Source of the DNA: Enterobacteriaceae endosymbiont of Donacia thalassina
GTDB lineage: Bacteria; Pseudomonadota; Gammaproteobacteria; Enterobacterales; Enterobacteriaceae
Direction: 5' to 3'
Assembly (NCBI RefSeq): GCF_012568245.1
Contig: NZ_CP046188.1
Span: 250,233 to 314,232 of the forward strand
Length of the DNA stretch: 64,000 bases
Made by a program: the position numbers and the translations under genes. Below the pieces are notes generated by a model, which saw only the letters and a list, made by a program, of their open reading frames with translations, was not told where the DNA came from and made no database searches. Shown piece by piece: positions 1 through 8,282 of the stretch; position 1 is the stretch's first letter, and each line of letters opens with the position of its first letter.

Positions 1-113
1 GAACTAACAATATTATCAGGTAAATGATCATTAATTTCTGAATAAGTTAAATAACCCTTTTCTTTTCCACGCGTTACAAGAAATTTAAGCTGTGATTTTG
101 AGTTATGATCCAT
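1..113 (-). CDS. rpoD: RNA polymerase sigma-70 factor RpoD, N-terminal fragment (gene cut by window edge)
   Basis: About 37 N-terminal residues of the housekeeping sigma factor are visible. The protein opens MDHNSKSQLKFLVTRGKEKG, which lines up residue for residue with the E. coli RpoD start (sigma region 1.1). An in-frame ATG four codons upstream (125) is possible, but the start at 113 matches the family and has a GGAA ribosome-binding site at 120-123. It follows dnaG on the same strand, as in the rpsU-dnaG-rpoD operon. The rest lies outside the window. Confidence 0.9.
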   Translation of the reverse strand, partial: MDHNSKSQLKFLVTRGKEKGYLTYSEINDHLPDNIVS

Positions 114-253
114 AAATAGTTCCATACTTTTATTTATTAATATTTAAATAAAATTAAATGAAATAAAATTTAAAACAAATTATTTATTTAATAAATAAAA
201 TTTTATATATGTTATTAAAAATATTTTAAATATATTTTATTAAATTTTTCAAA

Positions 254-1984
254 TTATTTTTTTTTAATTAATATTTTATTTAAAGACCATAATTCTTGTT
301 TTTTTTTATAATCTAATCCTATCTTTCTTTCTAAAGATATTAAATATTCTATTCTATCTTCTAAAATATTTATTTTTAATTTTTTTATTAAATTTATAAA
401 GAATTTTTTTATTTTATTATCAGGAATCATATGGTTCCATGTTACTAAAATTTCAAGAATTTTTTTTAATTTTGTTCCTCTATATTGTTCTAATATTTTA
501 ACTGTTGTTATATTTTTATTTTTATAAAAATTAACAAATTTAATAAAAAAAAATAAACCATTTATATTTGAACTTTTAAAAATTTTTAATTGTGGAACAA
601 GTTTTATTAATTCGGGATTTTGTACTAATAAACTTAATAGTCTACGAATAGTAGTTTTTTTAAAATTATTATTTTTAACTATTTTTTTTTGAAATTTTAA
701 TGAATTATATATATCTACAAGATTAATAATACCTACTTTTTCTCCCAATGTTTTAATTAAATTTATTTGAAGAAAATAATCCGGAATTAACTTAATAAAT
801 GATAAAGCTTTGTAAATAAAACGTGTTTTTTCCTCACAAGAGGAAAATAAATTTTTTAAAAATAATTGTTTAAAAAAAAATTTGGAAAATGATAAAGTAT
901 TATTAATTCTTTTTTTAAAAAGAATTCTTCCTTCTTTTCTAATTAAACTATCAGGATCTTCACCATTAGGTAAAATCATAAATTTTATTTCTTTACCATT
1001 AACTAAATGAGGTAAACTAATTTTTAAAGATTTCCACTGAGCTTTTATACCTGCTTGATCTCCATCATAACAATAAACAATTTTATTTGTTATATTAAAT
1101 AATTTTTTTATATGTATATCAGTAATAGCTGTTCCTAATATGGCTACTGCATATTTTATATTAAATTGAAATAAACTAATAACATCAATATATCCTTCTA
1201 CTATTAGTATTTTTTTTATAATATTATTTTCTTTTTTTGTTTCGTATAATCCATATAATTCATTACTTTTATGAAAAATAATATTTTCTGAAGAATTTAA
1301 ATATTTAGGATTTTTATTTTCAAAAACTCTTCCTCCAAATCCAATAATAAAACCTTTTATATTTTTAATTGGAAATATAATTCGATTATAAAAAATATCA
1401 TAAAAATTATTATTGATTTTATTTTTTTTTAAAATACCTAATTTTTTATATAAAATTTTTATAATATTTTTATTATTTAAAAATTTTTTATGCCAATATA
1501 AAGGAGAAAACCCAATAGAAAAATATTCTATAATATATATGTTAAAACCTCTATTTAATAAATATTTGTAAGCTTCTCTACCTTTGCCTAAAGGATCTAA
1601 TAGAGAATTTTTATAAAAAATACTTAAATTAAAAATAAATTTATAATAAATATTATTTTTTTGAAATTTTTTATTTACACTATTATTATATGTAATAGGT
1701 ATACTAAATATATTTGCTATTGATTCTATACTTTCAAGAAAAGATAAATTATCATATTTCATAACAAAATCAATAATATTTCCATGTGCACCACATCCGA
1801 AACAATGATATAATTGTTTTACAGAACTAACTGCAAATGAAGGATTTTTTTCTAAATGAAAAGGACAAATTCCAAAAAAATTTTTTCCTCTTTTCTTTAA
1901 TTTTATTTTATTTTTAATTAAATTTACAATATCAATTTGGTCTAATAAATGATTAATAAATGAACGAGATACATATTTAATCAT
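254..1984 (-). CDS. dnaG: DNA primase DnaG
   Basis: Primase makes the RNA primers for chromosome replication and works with the DnaB helicase. The 576 residues are close to the E. coli length (581). The N-terminal CHC2 zinc finger is intact (C40, H43, C61, C64, within CPFH and YHCFGCG). The central TOPRIM core shows the acidic VEGYIDV motif and YCYDGD. The C-terminal helicase-binding region ends with an ELWSLN motif like that of E. coli. It sits between rpsU and rpoD on one strand, the classic macromolecular synthesis operon that couples translation, replication and transcription genes. No frameshift is seen, despite many A/T runs. Confidence 0.97.
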   Translation of the reverse strand: MIKYVSRSFINHLLDQIDIVNLIKNKIKLKKRGKNFFGICPFHLEKNPSFAVSSVKQLYHCFGCGAHGNIIDFVMKYDNLSFLESIESIANIFSIPITYNNSVNKKFQKNNIYYKFIFNLSIFYKNSLLDPLGKGREAYKYLLNRGFNIYIIEYFSIGFSPLYWHKKFLNNKNIIKILYKKLGILKKNKINNNFYDIFYNRIIFPIKNIKGFIIGFGGRVFENKNPKYLNSSENIIFHKSNELYGLYETKKENNIIKKILIVEGYIDVISLFQFNIKYAVAILGTAITDIHIKKLFNITNKIVYCYDGDQAGIKAQWKSLKISLPHLVNGKEIKFMILPNGEDPDSLIRKEGRILFKKRINNTLSFSKFFFKQLFLKNLFSSCEEKTRFIYKALSFIKLIPDYFLQINLIKTLGEKVGIINLVDIYNSLKFQKKIVKNNNFKKTTIRRLLSLLVQNPELIKLVPQLKIFKSSNINGLFFFIKFVNFYKNKNITTVKILEQYRGTKLKKILEILVTWNHMIPDNKIKKFFINLIKKLKINILEDRIEYLISLERKIGLDYKKKQELWSLNKILIKKK

Positions 1985-2027
1985 AAAAATGATTTTTCAT
2001 AATTCATTATTTACTAATAATAATTTT

Positions 2028-2243
2028 TTAATATAAACGAATTCTTTTAGAATTTTCTCTAAATATTTTTTTGGCATGTCTTTTTATTGCAGATGCTTTA
2101 GCTCTTTTTCTTTTTGTTGTTGGTTTTTCATAAAATTCTCTACGTCTTACTTCTGCTAAAATTCCTGCTTTTTCACATGAACGTTTAAAACGTCTTAAAG
2201 CTAAGTCAAATGGTTCATTTTCACGTACTTTTATAATTGGCAT
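2028..2243 (-). CDS. rpsU: 30S ribosomal protein S21
   Basis: S21 is a small basic protein of the 30S subunit needed for mRNA binding at initiation. The 71-residue protein starts [13 protein letters not shown] and matches E. coli S21 along its whole length. A second ATG two codons further upstream (2249) would add two residues that no family member has, so 2243 is chosen. It is the first gene of the rpsU-dnaG-rpoD unit and is divergent from tsaD, as in E. coli. Confidence 0.96.
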   Translation of the reverse strand: MPIIKVRENEPFDLALRRFKRSCEKAGILAEVRRREFYEKPTTKRKRAKASAIKRHAKKIFRENSKRIRLY

Positions 2244-2281
2244 ATACATATATCCATATTCAAAATTATTTAAATTTTATA

Positions 2282-2303
2282 ATTATATACTATAGTATAT
2301 AAT
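2282..2303. repeat. Perfect 22-bp palindrome in the rpsU/tsaD divergent intergenic region
   Basis: A self-complementary sequence centred on ACTATAGT lies between the divergent starts of rpsU (2243) and tsaD (2366). It could be a protein-binding site or part of overlapping promoters. In so A+T-rich a genome chance is also possible, although the central C/G pair must match too. Confidence 0.45.
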
Positions 2304-2365
2304 AAAAAATATATAAATAATTTTTTTAAATTACTCAAACAAAAGTTTTAATATAAAGGTTAAAT

Positions 2366-3382
2366 ATGCTTTTTATGGGGATAGAAACATCATGTGATGA
2401 TACATCAGTAGCTTTTTATGATGAAAATATAGGAATATTGTGTAATAATATTTATACACAAAAAATTCATTCTAAATATGGAGGTGTTGTACCTGAATTA
2501 GCAGCAAGAAATCATTTAAACAAAATTATTCCTTTAATTAAAAAATCTTTATTAAAAATAAAAAAAAATTTAAAAGATATTGATGCAATAGCTTATACAG
2601 CAGGACCAGGACAAATAAATTCTTTAATAATAGGAGCAATTATTTCACATACTTTAGCGTTTTCTTTGAATATTCCTATTATTCCAGTAAATCATATGGA
2701 AGGACACTTATTTTCAGTTATGTTACAAAAAAAAAAACCAGTTTTTCCCTTTATAGGATTATTAATTTCTGGTGGACATACTCAATTAATTTATACATAT
2801 AAATTTGGAAAATATAAAATATTAGGAACAAATATAGATGATGCTGTAGGTGAAACTTTAGATAAAGTATCTAAATTATTAGGATTAGAATATCCAGGTG
2901 GTAAAAATTTATTTAAATTATCAAAATATGGTACTCCAAAAAAATTTTTTTTTCCAAGACCTATGATATTAAAAAAAAATAATTTTAATTTCAGTTTTTC
3001 TGGATTAAAAACTTTTGTAATAAATTTTATAAAAACACAAAATTTAAAAAATTTTAAAATTAAAGCAGATATTGCATGTGCATTAGAAGAGGCAATAATA
3101 GAAACTCTTTATATTAAAAGTTTATGGGCTTTAAAAAAATATAATATTAATCAATTAGTAATTGCAGGTGGAGTTAGCTCTAATAACAATTTAAGATTAT
3201 TCTTATATAAGAATTTAAAAAAAAAAAATATTAAATTATTTTATAGTAATAAAAAATTATGTACTGATAATGCAGCTATGATTGCTTATCTTGGATCAAA
3301 AAAATTTTTATCAAAAAAAAAAAAATATATATTAAATAATATTCATATAAATTCTAAATTATCTTTAGAAGATAAAATTTAA
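2366..3382 (+). CDS. tsaD: tRNA threonylcarbamoyladenosine synthase subunit TsaD
   Basis: TsaD transfers the threonylcarbamoyl group made by TsaC onto A37 of tRNAs that read ANN codons, working with TsaB and TsaE, which are not in this window. The 338 residues equal the family length. The ASKHA fold is shown by GIETSCDD at the start, the metal-binding VNHMEGH (H110 and H114), SGGHTQL, and the C-terminal AGGVSSN and CTDNAAMIAY motifs. A run of ten A residues lies at 2727-2736 inside the gene. The partner tsaC gene is at 12.7-13.3 kb. The gene is divergent from rpsU, a classic enteric arrangement. Confidence 0.96.
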   Translation: MLFMGIETSCDDTSVAFYDENIGILCNNIYTQKIHSKYGGVVPELAARNHLNKIIPLIKKSLLKIKKNLKDIDAIAYTAGPGQINSLIIGAIISHTLAFSLNIPIIPVNHMEGHLFSVMLQKKKPVFPFIGLLISGGHTQLIYTYKFGKYKILGTNIDDAVGETLDKVSKLLGLEYPGGKNLFKLSKYGTPKKFFFPRPMILKKNNFNFSFSGLKTFVINFIKTQNLKNFKIKADIACALEEAIIETLYIKSLWALKKYNINQLVIAGGVSSNNNLRLFLYKNLKKKNIKLFYSNKKLCTDNAAMIAYLGSKKFLSKKKKYILNNIHINSKLSLEDKI

Positions 3383-3432
3383 TTTATATTAATAAAAATA
3401 TTAAAATTTTAACTGAAAAAATTATTTAATAA

Positions 3433-3462
3433 AAAAAATTATTTTAATTAAAATAATTTTTT
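3433..3462. repeat. Perfect 30-bp A/T palindrome between tsaD and uppP
   Basis: Two 15-nt arms (3433-3447 and 3448-3462) are exact reverse complements and end in a T-run on the plus strand. It lies 51 nt after the tsaD stop and 21 nt before the uppP ATG. A hairpin here could act as a weak terminator for tsaD or hinder uppP translation. It contains only A and T, so a chance origin is more likely than for mixed palindromes. Confidence 0.4.
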
Positions 3463-3482
3463 ATTAATTGAGATATTTAATA

Positions 3483-4286
3483 ATGTTACTAAATTATTTT
3501 TCTTCTATAATATTAAGTATAATACAAGGTTTAACTGAATTTTTACCTATTTCTTCAAGTGCACATATTATTATTTTTTCTAAAATATTTAATATCATAA
3601 AAAATGATAATTTTCAATTTTTTGAAATAATTATTCAATTAGGATCTACATTAGCAATAATCATATTTTTTTGGAAAAAAATCATAAAAATTATATTTAA
3701 TACAATGAAATATAATTTTTTTTTACAAAAAAAAATCAATTTATTATCTATATTCATATCTGCAACTCCATTAATATTTATTGGATTATTTTTTTACAAA
3801 AAAATTAAAATAATTAATGATATTCATCATACTATTTATGGATTATTTATTGGTGGAATATTATTATATTTTTCGGAAATATTTAAACCAAAAAAATATA
3901 TTATTAATAATATTAATTCTTTATCATATATAAATTATTTTTTTATTGGTTGTTTCCAATGTTTAGCTTTATTACCAGGAGTTTCAAGATTAGGATCAAC
4001 ATTATCTATTAGTTTATTGATAGGAATGAAACGTACTATTGCAACTAAATTTTGTTTTATTATATCTATACCAATTATTATTGGAGCTAATTTATTAGAA
4101 TTATATAAACATCATTCAATAATAAATATTTATAACATGAAAATATTTCTTATTGGTTTTTTAATTTCATTTATTATTAGTTTAATAATTATTAAAAAAT
4201 TTATTTATATTATAAATAATATTTCTTTAAAATGGTTTGTTTTATATCGTTTATTTTTAATAATAATACTAATTTTTTCTAGTTAA
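3483..4286 (+). CDS. uppP: Undecaprenyl-diphosphate phosphatase UppP (BacA)
   Basis: This integral inner-membrane enzyme recycles undecaprenyl diphosphate to the monophosphate lipid carrier for peptidoglycan synthesis. The 267-residue protein has many hydrophobic segments and the family signatures QGLTEFLPISSSAH near the N-terminus (catalytic region), FEIIIQLGS, and PGVSRLGST in the C-terminal half. A TTG at 3468 would extend the protein by five residues; the ATG at 3483 gives the length and alignment closest to E. coli (273). With rodA and mrdA elsewhere in the window it indicates a maintained cell wall. It is convergent with cca. Confidence 0.94.
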   Translation: MLLNYFSSIILSIIQGLTEFLPISSSAHIIIFSKIFNIIKNDNFQFFEIIIQLGSTLAIIIFFWKKIIKIIFNTMKYNFFLQKKINLLSIFISATPLIFIGLFFYKKIKIINDIHHTIYGLFIGGILLYFSEIFKPKKYIINNINSLSYINYFFIGCFQCLALLPGVSRLGSTLSISLLIGMKRTIATKFCFIISIPIIIGANLLELYKHHSIINIYNMKIFLIGFLISFIISLIIIKKFIYIINNISLKWFVLYRLFLIIILIFSS

Positions 4287-4310
4287 TGTTTTTTTTTATA
4301 AATTAATATT

Positions 4311-5540
4311 TTAGTTTTTTAATTTTAAAAAATATTTTATTAATTTTAATCTTTCATCTTGAATTTTTTTAGATATAAAATCTCCCTTTAAATTACTATT
4401 ATTAATAATACTTTTTATATTTAATTTAGAAATATATTTATACATATTAATAAAATATTTTCCTTGTTTATATTTTATATATTCTAATGTTAATCTACCT
4501 CTTGCATCAGCTTCACTAATTAAAGCTATTTGTTTTACTCTCTCTGGTTTTCTCCAAGCATCAATAATATTATATATATTTAATATATCTTTTGGTTTTT
4601 GATTATATATATCATGAATAATATCATGTATACTAGCAGCTATTATAGATAAGTGTTTAATATTATTTGGAATTTTTAATTTATTACATAAACCTTTTAT
4701 TAAAGGTATACCTGCATTTCCATGTCCTGGGTGCCTTGGCCATAATTTTTGTGGAGTTAATCCTTTACCTATATCATGACATAATGCTGCAAATCTTGTT
4801 GGTACATTTTTTGTTAATTTAGATATTATTTTTAATGTAAGCATAGTATGTATACCTGTATCTATTTCTGGATGCCATTTAGATGGAGCTGGTATACCAT
4901 ATAATTTATTTATTTCCGGAAAAATAATAGATAAAGCATTACATTTTTTTAAAACTTGAAAAAATACTTGAGGATTTGTTGATTGAAGAGCATTATATGT
5001 TTCTTTCCAAATTCTTTCTGGTTTTAAATAAGATAATTCTCCAGAATCACTCATAATTTTCATTAATTCTAATGTATTTTCATGTATACGAAAATTTAAA
5101 TATTTTAATTTTGCAGCAAATCTAGCTACACGTAAAACTCTTAAAGGATCATCTTTAAATGATGATGAAACATGTTTTAATAAACGATTTTTAATATCTT
5201 TTATACCATTATATGGATCATAAAAATTACCTAATTTATCTTGTGCAATAGCATTAATAGTGAGATCTCTACGTAATAAATCCTCTTTAAGAGAGATTGT
5301 AGAAGATGCGCAATATTTAAAACCTTTATATCCATGACCAGATTTATATTCTGTTCTAGCTAATGAATATTCTTCATGAGTTTTTGGATGTAAAAAAACA
5401 GGAAAATCTTTTCCAACTAAATTAAAACCTAGTTTTAACATTGAATTTATATTTGATCCTACAACAACCCAATCTTTATCAGTTACCTTTATATTTAAGA
5501 GATTATCTCTTATAGCCCCACCAACTAAATAAATTTTCAA
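4311..5540 (-). CDS. cca: CCA-adding tRNA nucleotidyltransferase
   Basis: Cca adds or repairs the 3' CCA of tRNAs. The 409 residues match E. coli (412): nucleotidyltransferase head with KIYLVGGAIRD and the RRDLTINA motif, then the HD region (CHDIGKG) typical of the multifunctional gammaproteobacterial enzyme with phosphatase activity. The start is taken as TTG at 5540, because it directly precedes KIYLVGG, as the E. coli start does, and has AAGGAG seven bases upstream. The ATG at 5564 would place that Shine-Dalgarno sequence inside the gene. The enzyme looks indispensable here, because none of the eight tRNA genes in the window encodes CCA. Confidence 0.95.
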   Translation of the reverse strand: MKIYLVGGAIRDNLLNIKVTDKDWVVVGSNINSMLKLGFNLVGKDFPVFLHPKTHEEYSLARTEYKSGHGYKGFKYCASSTISLKEDLLRRDLTINAIAQDKLGNFYDPYNGIKDIKNRLLKHVSSSFKDDPLRVLRVARFAAKLKYLNFRIHENTLELMKIMSDSGELSYLKPERIWKETYNALQSTNPQVFFQVLKKCNALSIIFPEINKLYGIPAPSKWHPEIDTGIHTMLTLKIISKLTKNVPTRFAALCHDIGKGLTPQKLWPRHPGHGNAGIPLIKGLCNKLKIPNNIKHLSIIAASIHDIIHDIYNQKPKDILNIYNIIDAWRKPERVKQIALISEADARGRLTLEYIKYKQGKYFINMYKYISKLNIKSIINNSNLKGDFISKKIQDERLKLIKYFLKLKN

Positions 5541-5547
5541 TTTATTA

Positions 5548-5553
5548 CTCCTT
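5548..5553 (-). promoter_or_regulatory. Ribosome-binding site of cca that decides a TTG start
   Basis: AAGGAG on the minus strand is followed by a 7-nt spacer and then TTG AAA ATT TAT, encoding the conserved Cca N-terminus. It is one of the best Shine-Dalgarno sequences in the window and argues against the upstream ATG at 5564. Confidence 0.7.
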
Positions 5554-5602
5554 TCCCTTAACATTTATTATTTATCTGTATTATAGATATAATAAGTTAT
5601 CG

Positions 5603-5620
5603 TACTATATTAGTATAGTA
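5603..5620. repeat. 7-bp inverted repeat upstream of cca and ribB
   Basis: TACTATA (5603-5609), loop TTAG, TATAGTA (5614-5620). It lies in the 202-bp divergent gap between cca and ribB and shares the ACTATA/TATAGT core with the palindrome at 2282-2303. The function is unknown; it may be a promoter or operator element. No FMN riboswitch sequence is recognisable in this gap. Confidence 0.35.
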
Positions 5621-5742
5621 TTGGTGTTTATTTTTTAAAATTTATTTTTTTTTAATTCATAAATTAAATCTTATATTTTTTAAAAAAGATCCTAAAATAT
5701 TAATATATAATATTTTTAAATTGACAATATAAATATTATTTT

Positions 5743-6390
5743 ATGAATATACTTGATACAGAATTTGGAACTTATGAAAAACGTATAAAAAATGCTATTT
5801 TTTCTTTACAAAAAGGATATGGAATTTTAATTTTAGATGATAAAAAAAGAGAAAATGAAAGTGATATAGTATTTTCAGCGGAAAAAATTTCTATATCTGA
5901 TATAGCTTTTTCTATTAGATATGGTAGTGGTATTGTTTGTTTATGTATTACAGAATATTTACGTAAAAAATTAAAATTACCTATGATGGTAAAAAAAAAT
6001 ACCAGTATTTATAAAACAGGTTTTACAGTTACAATTGAAGCAGCTCAAGGTATATCAACTGGAGTATCAGCACAAGATAGATTTACAACTATTAAAACAG
6101 CTATTGCAAATAATGCTATACCTGAAGATTTAAATAAACCAGGACATATTTTTCCATTAAGAGCTGTAAATGGAGGAATTTTTAAAAGAGAGGGTCATAC
6201 TGAAGCAACAATAGACTTATTAAAAATTGCAAAAATGAAACCTACTGGCGTATTATGTGAATTAACTAATAAGGACGGATCAATGGCAAAAATATTAGAT
6301 ACAATATCTTTTGCGAAAAAAAATAAAATGGTATTAGTTACTATTAATGATATTAAAAAATATATTATAAGAAATAATATCAATATTTAA
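5743..6390 (+). CDS. ribB: 3,4-dihydroxy-2-butanone-4-phosphate synthase
   Basis: RibB converts ribulose 5-phosphate to 3,4-dihydroxy-2-butanone 4-phosphate plus formate, the pentose branch of riboflavin synthesis. The 215 residues match the monofunctional E. coli RibB (217), not a RibBA fusion. The acidic loop DDKKRENESD near residue 33, SIRYGSGIVC, GFTVTIEAA, and RAVNGGIFKREGHTEATIDL near the substrate site are all present. It stands alone; other rib genes are not in this window. Retention in such a reduced genome suggests the cell makes its own flavin, perhaps also for a host. The ATG is the only reasonable start. Confidence 0.96.
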   Translation: MNILDTEFGTYEKRIKNAIFSLQKGYGILILDDKKRENESDIVFSAEKISISDIAFSIRYGSGIVCLCITEYLRKKLKLPMMVKKNTSIYKTGFTVTIEAAQGISTGVSAQDRFTTIKTAIANNAIPEDLNKPGHIFPLRAVNGGIFKREGHTEATIDLLKIAKMKPTGVLCELTNKDGSMAKILDTISFAKKNKMVLVTINDIKKYIIRNNINI

Positions 6391-6405
6391 TTAAAATATT
6401 ATATA

Positions 6406-6479
6406 TCGGCGAGAGAGGATTTGAACCTCCGACCCACTGGTCCCAAACCAGTTGCGCTACCAAACTGCGCTACTCGCCG
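6406..6479 (-). tRNA. proM: tRNA-Pro (anticodon TGG)
   Basis: The 74-nt cloverleaf has acceptor stem CGGCGAG paired with CTCGCCG, discriminator A and anticodon TGG in a CTGG/CCAG-type stem. No CCA is encoded after the discriminator. It is the last member of an Arg-His-Pro cluster that matches E. coli argX-hisR-leuT-proM with leuT deleted. Confidence 0.95.
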
Positions 6480-6511
6480 TATATAATTTTTATTATTTAT
6501 CTTTTTATATG

Positions 6512-6585
6512 GGTGGTTAATGGGAATTGAACCCATGACAACTGGAATCACAATCCAGTGCTCTACCAACTGAGCTATAACCACC
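6512..6585 (-). tRNA. hisR: tRNA-His (anticodon GTG)
   Basis: The sequence starts GGTGGTTATAGCTCAG, including the extra 5' G (G-1) typical of tRNA-His that faces discriminator C. The anticodon GTG lies in the loop between TGGA and TCCA. CCA is not encoded: the discriminator is followed by C-A-T on the minus strand. It is the middle gene of the Arg-His-Pro cluster. Confidence 0.95.
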
Positions 6586-6637
6586 ATTAAATTAATTATA
6601 AATTAAAATAATTTTATAATAAATATTCATTTATATT

Positions 6638-6711
6638 TACACCCGACAGGAATTGAACCTGAGACCTCTGTTTTCGGAAAACAGTACTCTATCCTACTGA
6701 GCTACGGGTGT
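6638..6711 (-). tRNA. argX: tRNA-Arg (anticodon CCG)
   Basis: The acceptor stem is ACACCCG with CGGGTGT, discriminator A; anticodon CCG in the loop TTCCGAA flanked by CTGTT/AACAG. The T-arm has TTCAATTC instead of the usual TTCGAATC. CCA is not encoded. It is the first gene of the Arg-His-Pro cluster and reads the rare CGG codon. Confidence 0.93.
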
Positions 6712-6866
6712 ATTATATTAATAATAATACAAATTCATTTCTTTAATGTCTAGTTTTTTTTATAAAAAATTATTAATTTTCTTTATATTTATAAATAATA
6801 ACATGTATTAAATAATTTAAATTTTATTTAATATAATTTTTGATAAAAAATATAAATATAATGATA

Positions 6867-8126
6867 TTAAGATCTTTTCATCATATCAAAAAAATCATTA
6901 TTAGTTTTTGTCATTGATAATTTATTTATTAAAAATTCCATTGCATCTATTTCATTCATAGGATGTATTATTTTTCTTAAAATCCACATTCTTTGAAGTT
7001 CTTCTTGAGAACTTAATAATTCTTCTTTTCTTGTTCCAGATCTATTATAATCTATAGCAGGAAATACTCTTTTTTCTGCTATTTTACGTGATAAATGTAA
7101 TTCCATATTACCAGTACCTTTAAATTCTTCATAAATAACATCATCCATTTTTGATCCTGTTTCAATTAATGCTGTTGCTATAATTGTTAAACTACCTCCT
7201 TCTTCAACATTTCTTGCTGCTCCAAAAAAACGTTTAGGACGATGTAATGCATTAGCATCAACACCTCCAGTTAAAACTTTTCCAGATGCAGGGGCAATCG
7301 TATTATATGCTCTAGCTAAACGTGTCATAGAATCTAATAAAATAATTACATCTTTTTTGTGTTCTACTAATCGTTTAGCTTTTTCAATAACCATTTCAGA
7401 TACTTGAACATGTCTTGATGGAGGTTCATCAAAAGTTGAAGCTATTACTTCACCTTTGACTAATCTTTGCATTTCAGTAACTTCTTCTGGACGTTCATCA
7501 ATAAGTAAAACTATTAAAACGCAATCAGGATGATTATATGCTATACTTTGGGCTATATTTTGTAATAACATAGTTTTTCCTGCTTTAGGAGGAGCTACTA
7601 TTAAACCTCTTTGTCCTCTCCCTATTGGTGATGCTAAATCTAGAACACGAGCTGTTAAATCTTCTGTAGAACCATTACCTCTTTCCATACTTAATCTAGA
7701 ATTTGCATGTAATGGTGTCAAATTTTCAAAAAGAATTTTATTTCTAGCATTTTCTGGTTTATCAAAATTTACTTGATTTACTTTTAATAATGCAAAATAT
7801 CTTTCTCCTTCTTTAGGGGGACGTATTTTTCCAGAAATAGTATCCCCTGTACGTAAATTAAAACGTCTAATTTGGCTTGGAGAAACGTAAATATCATCAG
7901 GTCCTGCTAAATAAGAACTATCAGAAGAACGTAAAAATCCAAATCCATCTTGTAATATTTCTAATACTCCATCACCAAAAATATCTTCGCCACTTTTGGA
8001 ATGTTGTTTTAATATAGTAAAAATAATATCTTGTTTACGCATTCTAGCTAAATTTTCTAGATAAATATTTTCACCTAAATCTATTAATTCAGATATGGAT
8101 TTATTTTTTAATTCGGTAAGATTCAT
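6867..8126 (-). CDS. rho: Transcription termination factor Rho
   Basis: Rho is the hexameric RNA helicase that ends transcripts lacking intrinsic terminators. The 419 residues equal the E. coli length, and the sequence is almost unchanged: N-terminal RNA-binding OB fold with FGFLRS near residue 62, Walker A APPKAGKT near 180, Walker B region [16 protein letters not shown] near 260, the Q-loop region, and the C-terminal end MMKRS. It is by far the most conserved non-ribosomal protein here. It follows trxA as in E. coli. The enterobacterial common antigen genes that lie between rho and the argX-hisR-proM tRNAs in E. coli are gone. Confidence 0.98.
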   Translation of the reverse strand: MNLTELKNKSISELIDLGENIYLENLARMRKQDIIFTILKQHSKSGEDIFGDGVLEILQDGFGFLRSSDSSYLAGPDDIYVSPSQIRRFNLRTGDTISGKIRPPKEGERYFALLKVNQVNFDKPENARNKILFENLTPLHANSRLSMERGNGSTEDLTARVLDLASPIGRGQRGLIVAPPKAGKTMLLQNIAQSIAYNHPDCVLIVLLIDERPEEVTEMQRLVKGEVIASTFDEPPSRHVQVSEMVIEKAKRLVEHKKDVIILLDSMTRLARAYNTIAPASGKVLTGGVDANALHRPKRFFGAARNVEEGGSLTIIATALIETGSKMDDVIYEEFKGTGNMELHLSRKIAEKRVFPAIDYNRSGTRKEELLSSQEELQRMWILRKIIHPMNEIDAMEFLINKLSMTKTNNDFFDMMKRS

Positions 8127-8181
8127 AATGGTGAGGTCTTAAACTTTGAATAATTCTTGAATATTTTTATAAAATTTATAC

Positions 8182-8205
8182 ATAATTTTTTTATGTAAAA
8201 ATTAT
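8182..8205. repeat. 9-bp inverted repeat in the rho leader
   Basis: ATAATTTTT (8182-8190), loop TTATGT, AAAAATTAT (8197-8205), in the gap between the trxA stop and the rho start. It could be a weak trxA terminator or part of a rho leader; E. coli rho has an attenuating leader. It is A/T only, so the support is weak. Confidence 0.3.
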
Positions 8206-8282
8206 ATTTTTTTATTAAATTTTAAAATAAAATAATTAAATTATTATTTTTTATTTACAAAAAAATAAATACATAAATAAAT

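Noticed and set aside
5721..5726. TTGACA as a -35 box for ribB
   Set aside because: A -10 box at normal spacing would fall on or after the ribB start codon, so it cannot drive this gene with a normal leader.
5541..5742. FMN riboswitch in front of ribB
   Set aside because: Enteric ribB often has one, but the conserved RFN blocks are not seen in this gap, and the sequence is too A/T-rich to form the needed helices.
6195..6383. Minus-strand open frame inside ribB
   Set aside because: It is an antisense shadow of ribB, hydrophobic because of the complementary codons, with no start context or family match.
6399..6587. 62-codon minus-strand open frame across two tRNA genes
   Set aside because: It is the translation of tRNA-His and tRNA-Pro sequence; the apparent protein follows tRNA stems and has no independent support.
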